Shown here: piece by piece, positions 18,881 through 19,434 of the stretch
Numbering within the stretch: position 1 is the first letter of the stretch
How the letters are laid out: each line of letters begins with the position of its first letter
NCBI GenBank assembly: GCA_934183145.1
Contig: CAKPSA010000016.1
Span: 1-19,434 of the forward strand
Direction of reading: 5' to 3'
Length of the DNA: 19,434 bases
From: an uncultured Veillonella sp.
GTDB taxonomy: Bacteria > Bacillota > Negativicutes > Veillonellales > Veillonellaceae
Program-made: the position numbers and the translations under genes
Notes under the pieces: generated by a model
The model's database searches: none
What the model saw: the letters and a program-made list of their open reading frames with translations, nothing else
Told to the model about the DNA's origin: nothing

Positions 18881-19434
18881 ATGGAAATAGTAAACAATAT
18901 TACAACAGTCTCATCTGAGATACTTCAAGAATTCGAAAAGTTATCCTCTAGTGTCGTTAGTGATGCAATAGACATATTGAATTTAGAACATGGTGGTTGT
19001 TTACCTCACACAATCCGCCCACTTCACAACTATACAAAAACACTAGTTGGGCCTATCACCACTGTATACGCACCAGAAGGTACTAGCTTACCTGTTCACC
19101 TAGCCATGGCTACACATGCTAAAAATCGAGTGTTAGTAATCGCTACAGATAACTGTAAAAGCTGTGCCTTTCTCGGTGATATTCAAGCCCATTTAGCCGC
19201 ATTGAATGGTTGTAAGGGGATTGTGTTAGATGGTTTCGTAAGAGATAAAGATGGTTCCGAAGATCTGGACTTACCAATCTACTGTACCGGTACCTATCCA
19301 AAGAGACCTGATAAAGCAGATTTAGGTGGTATCAACAGTCCCATCACTATAGGAAAGATAGAAATCCAATCTGGAGATATACTCATTGCCGATACTGATG
19401 GTATTGTTATCATCCCTCAAGCATATGCGTCTAC
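18881..19434 (+). CDS. RraA-like / HMG-aldolase family protein, partial (runs off the window)
   Basis: 184 residues are visible from the ATG at 18881, which has AAGAGG 5 bases upstream; the 3' end lies outside the window. The block GDIQAHLAALNGCKGIVLDGFVRD (residues 99-122) is the family signature. Asp100, Arg121 and Asp122 have the same spacing as the metal- and substrate-binding Asp, Arg and Asp of 4-hydroxy-4-methyl-2-oxoglutarate aldolases, which also decarboxylate oxaloacetate. The C-terminal SGDILIADTDGIVIIPQ is typical too. True RraA (RNase E inhibitor) proteins lack the catalytic role, and the catalytic residues here favour an aldolase or decarboxylase that yields pyruvate. Being 12 bases after the aconitase gene and under the same LysR-type control, it likely acts in the same organic-acid pathway. 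Confidence 0.82.
   Translation, partial: MEIVNNITTVSSEILQEFEKLSSSVVSDAIDILNLEHGGCLPHTIRPLHNYTKTLVGPITTVYAPEGTSLPVHLAMATHAKNRVLVIATDNCKSCAFLGDIQAHLAALNGCKGIVLDGFVRDKDGSEDLDLPIYCTGTYPKRPDKADLGGINSPITIGKIEIQSGDILIADTDGIVIIPQAYAS

Overview
The window looks like chromosomal DNA from a low-GC diderm Firmicute, most likely a Veillonella-type member of the Negativicutes. That assignment is an inference from protein character, AT-rich intergenic DNA, strong AGGAGG-type ribosome binding sites and gene mix; no rRNA or other marker gene is present. I see no insertion sequence, prophage, tRNA, rRNA or CRISPR array.

Layout. (1) 1-680: the 3' end of a membrane transporter gene, then about 550 bases without a gene that hold an unusual nested inverted-repeat element and two further terminators. 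(2) 682-5021, minus strand: late haem synthesis in the order hemE, cpfC (hemH), cgoX (hemY/hemG), then hemQ (chdC) behind its own terminator and start region. HemQ together with CgoX and CpfC points to the coproporphyrin-dependent route. (3) 5185-9328, minus strand: yhaO-yhaN, an SbcD/SbcC-like nuclease and membrane-anchored SMC-like ATPase pair. (4) 9554-10686, plus strand: a stand-alone bioB with a strong promoter inside a BirA-like operator. (5) 10804-11166, minus strand: a small secreted protein resembling the surface-adhesin protein E family. (6) 11381-11561, plus strand: no gene, but a -10 element, a three-way-junction fold with several unpaired UCCC/CCCC stretches and a perfect intrinsic terminator, which together suggest an undescribed small RNA. 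(7) 11612-13158: a TetR-type regulator divergent from an UlaG-like metallo-beta-lactamase-fold hydrolase, with a palindromic operator between them. (8) 13326-15494, minus strand: a solitary nickel carbon monoxide dehydrogenase (CooS) with a histidine-rich N-terminal extension, a changed C-cluster ligand position, its own promoter and a structured 5' leader. (9) 15882-19434: a LysR regulator divergent from an aconitase-RraA-like aldolase operon that runs off the end.

How the genes work together. Haem, biotin (BioB is an Fe-S enzyme), CODH (Fe-S and nickel) and aconitase (Fe-S) are metal-cofactor functions, but each unit has its own promoter and terminator, so the window is a row of independent transcription units rather than one system. 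The strongest candidates for new biology are the CODH unit (His-rich metal-binding tail fused to the enzyme, relocated cluster cysteine, possible leader control, no cooC/cooF nearby), the candidate small RNA at 11393-11561 and the long nested palindrome at 132-313.
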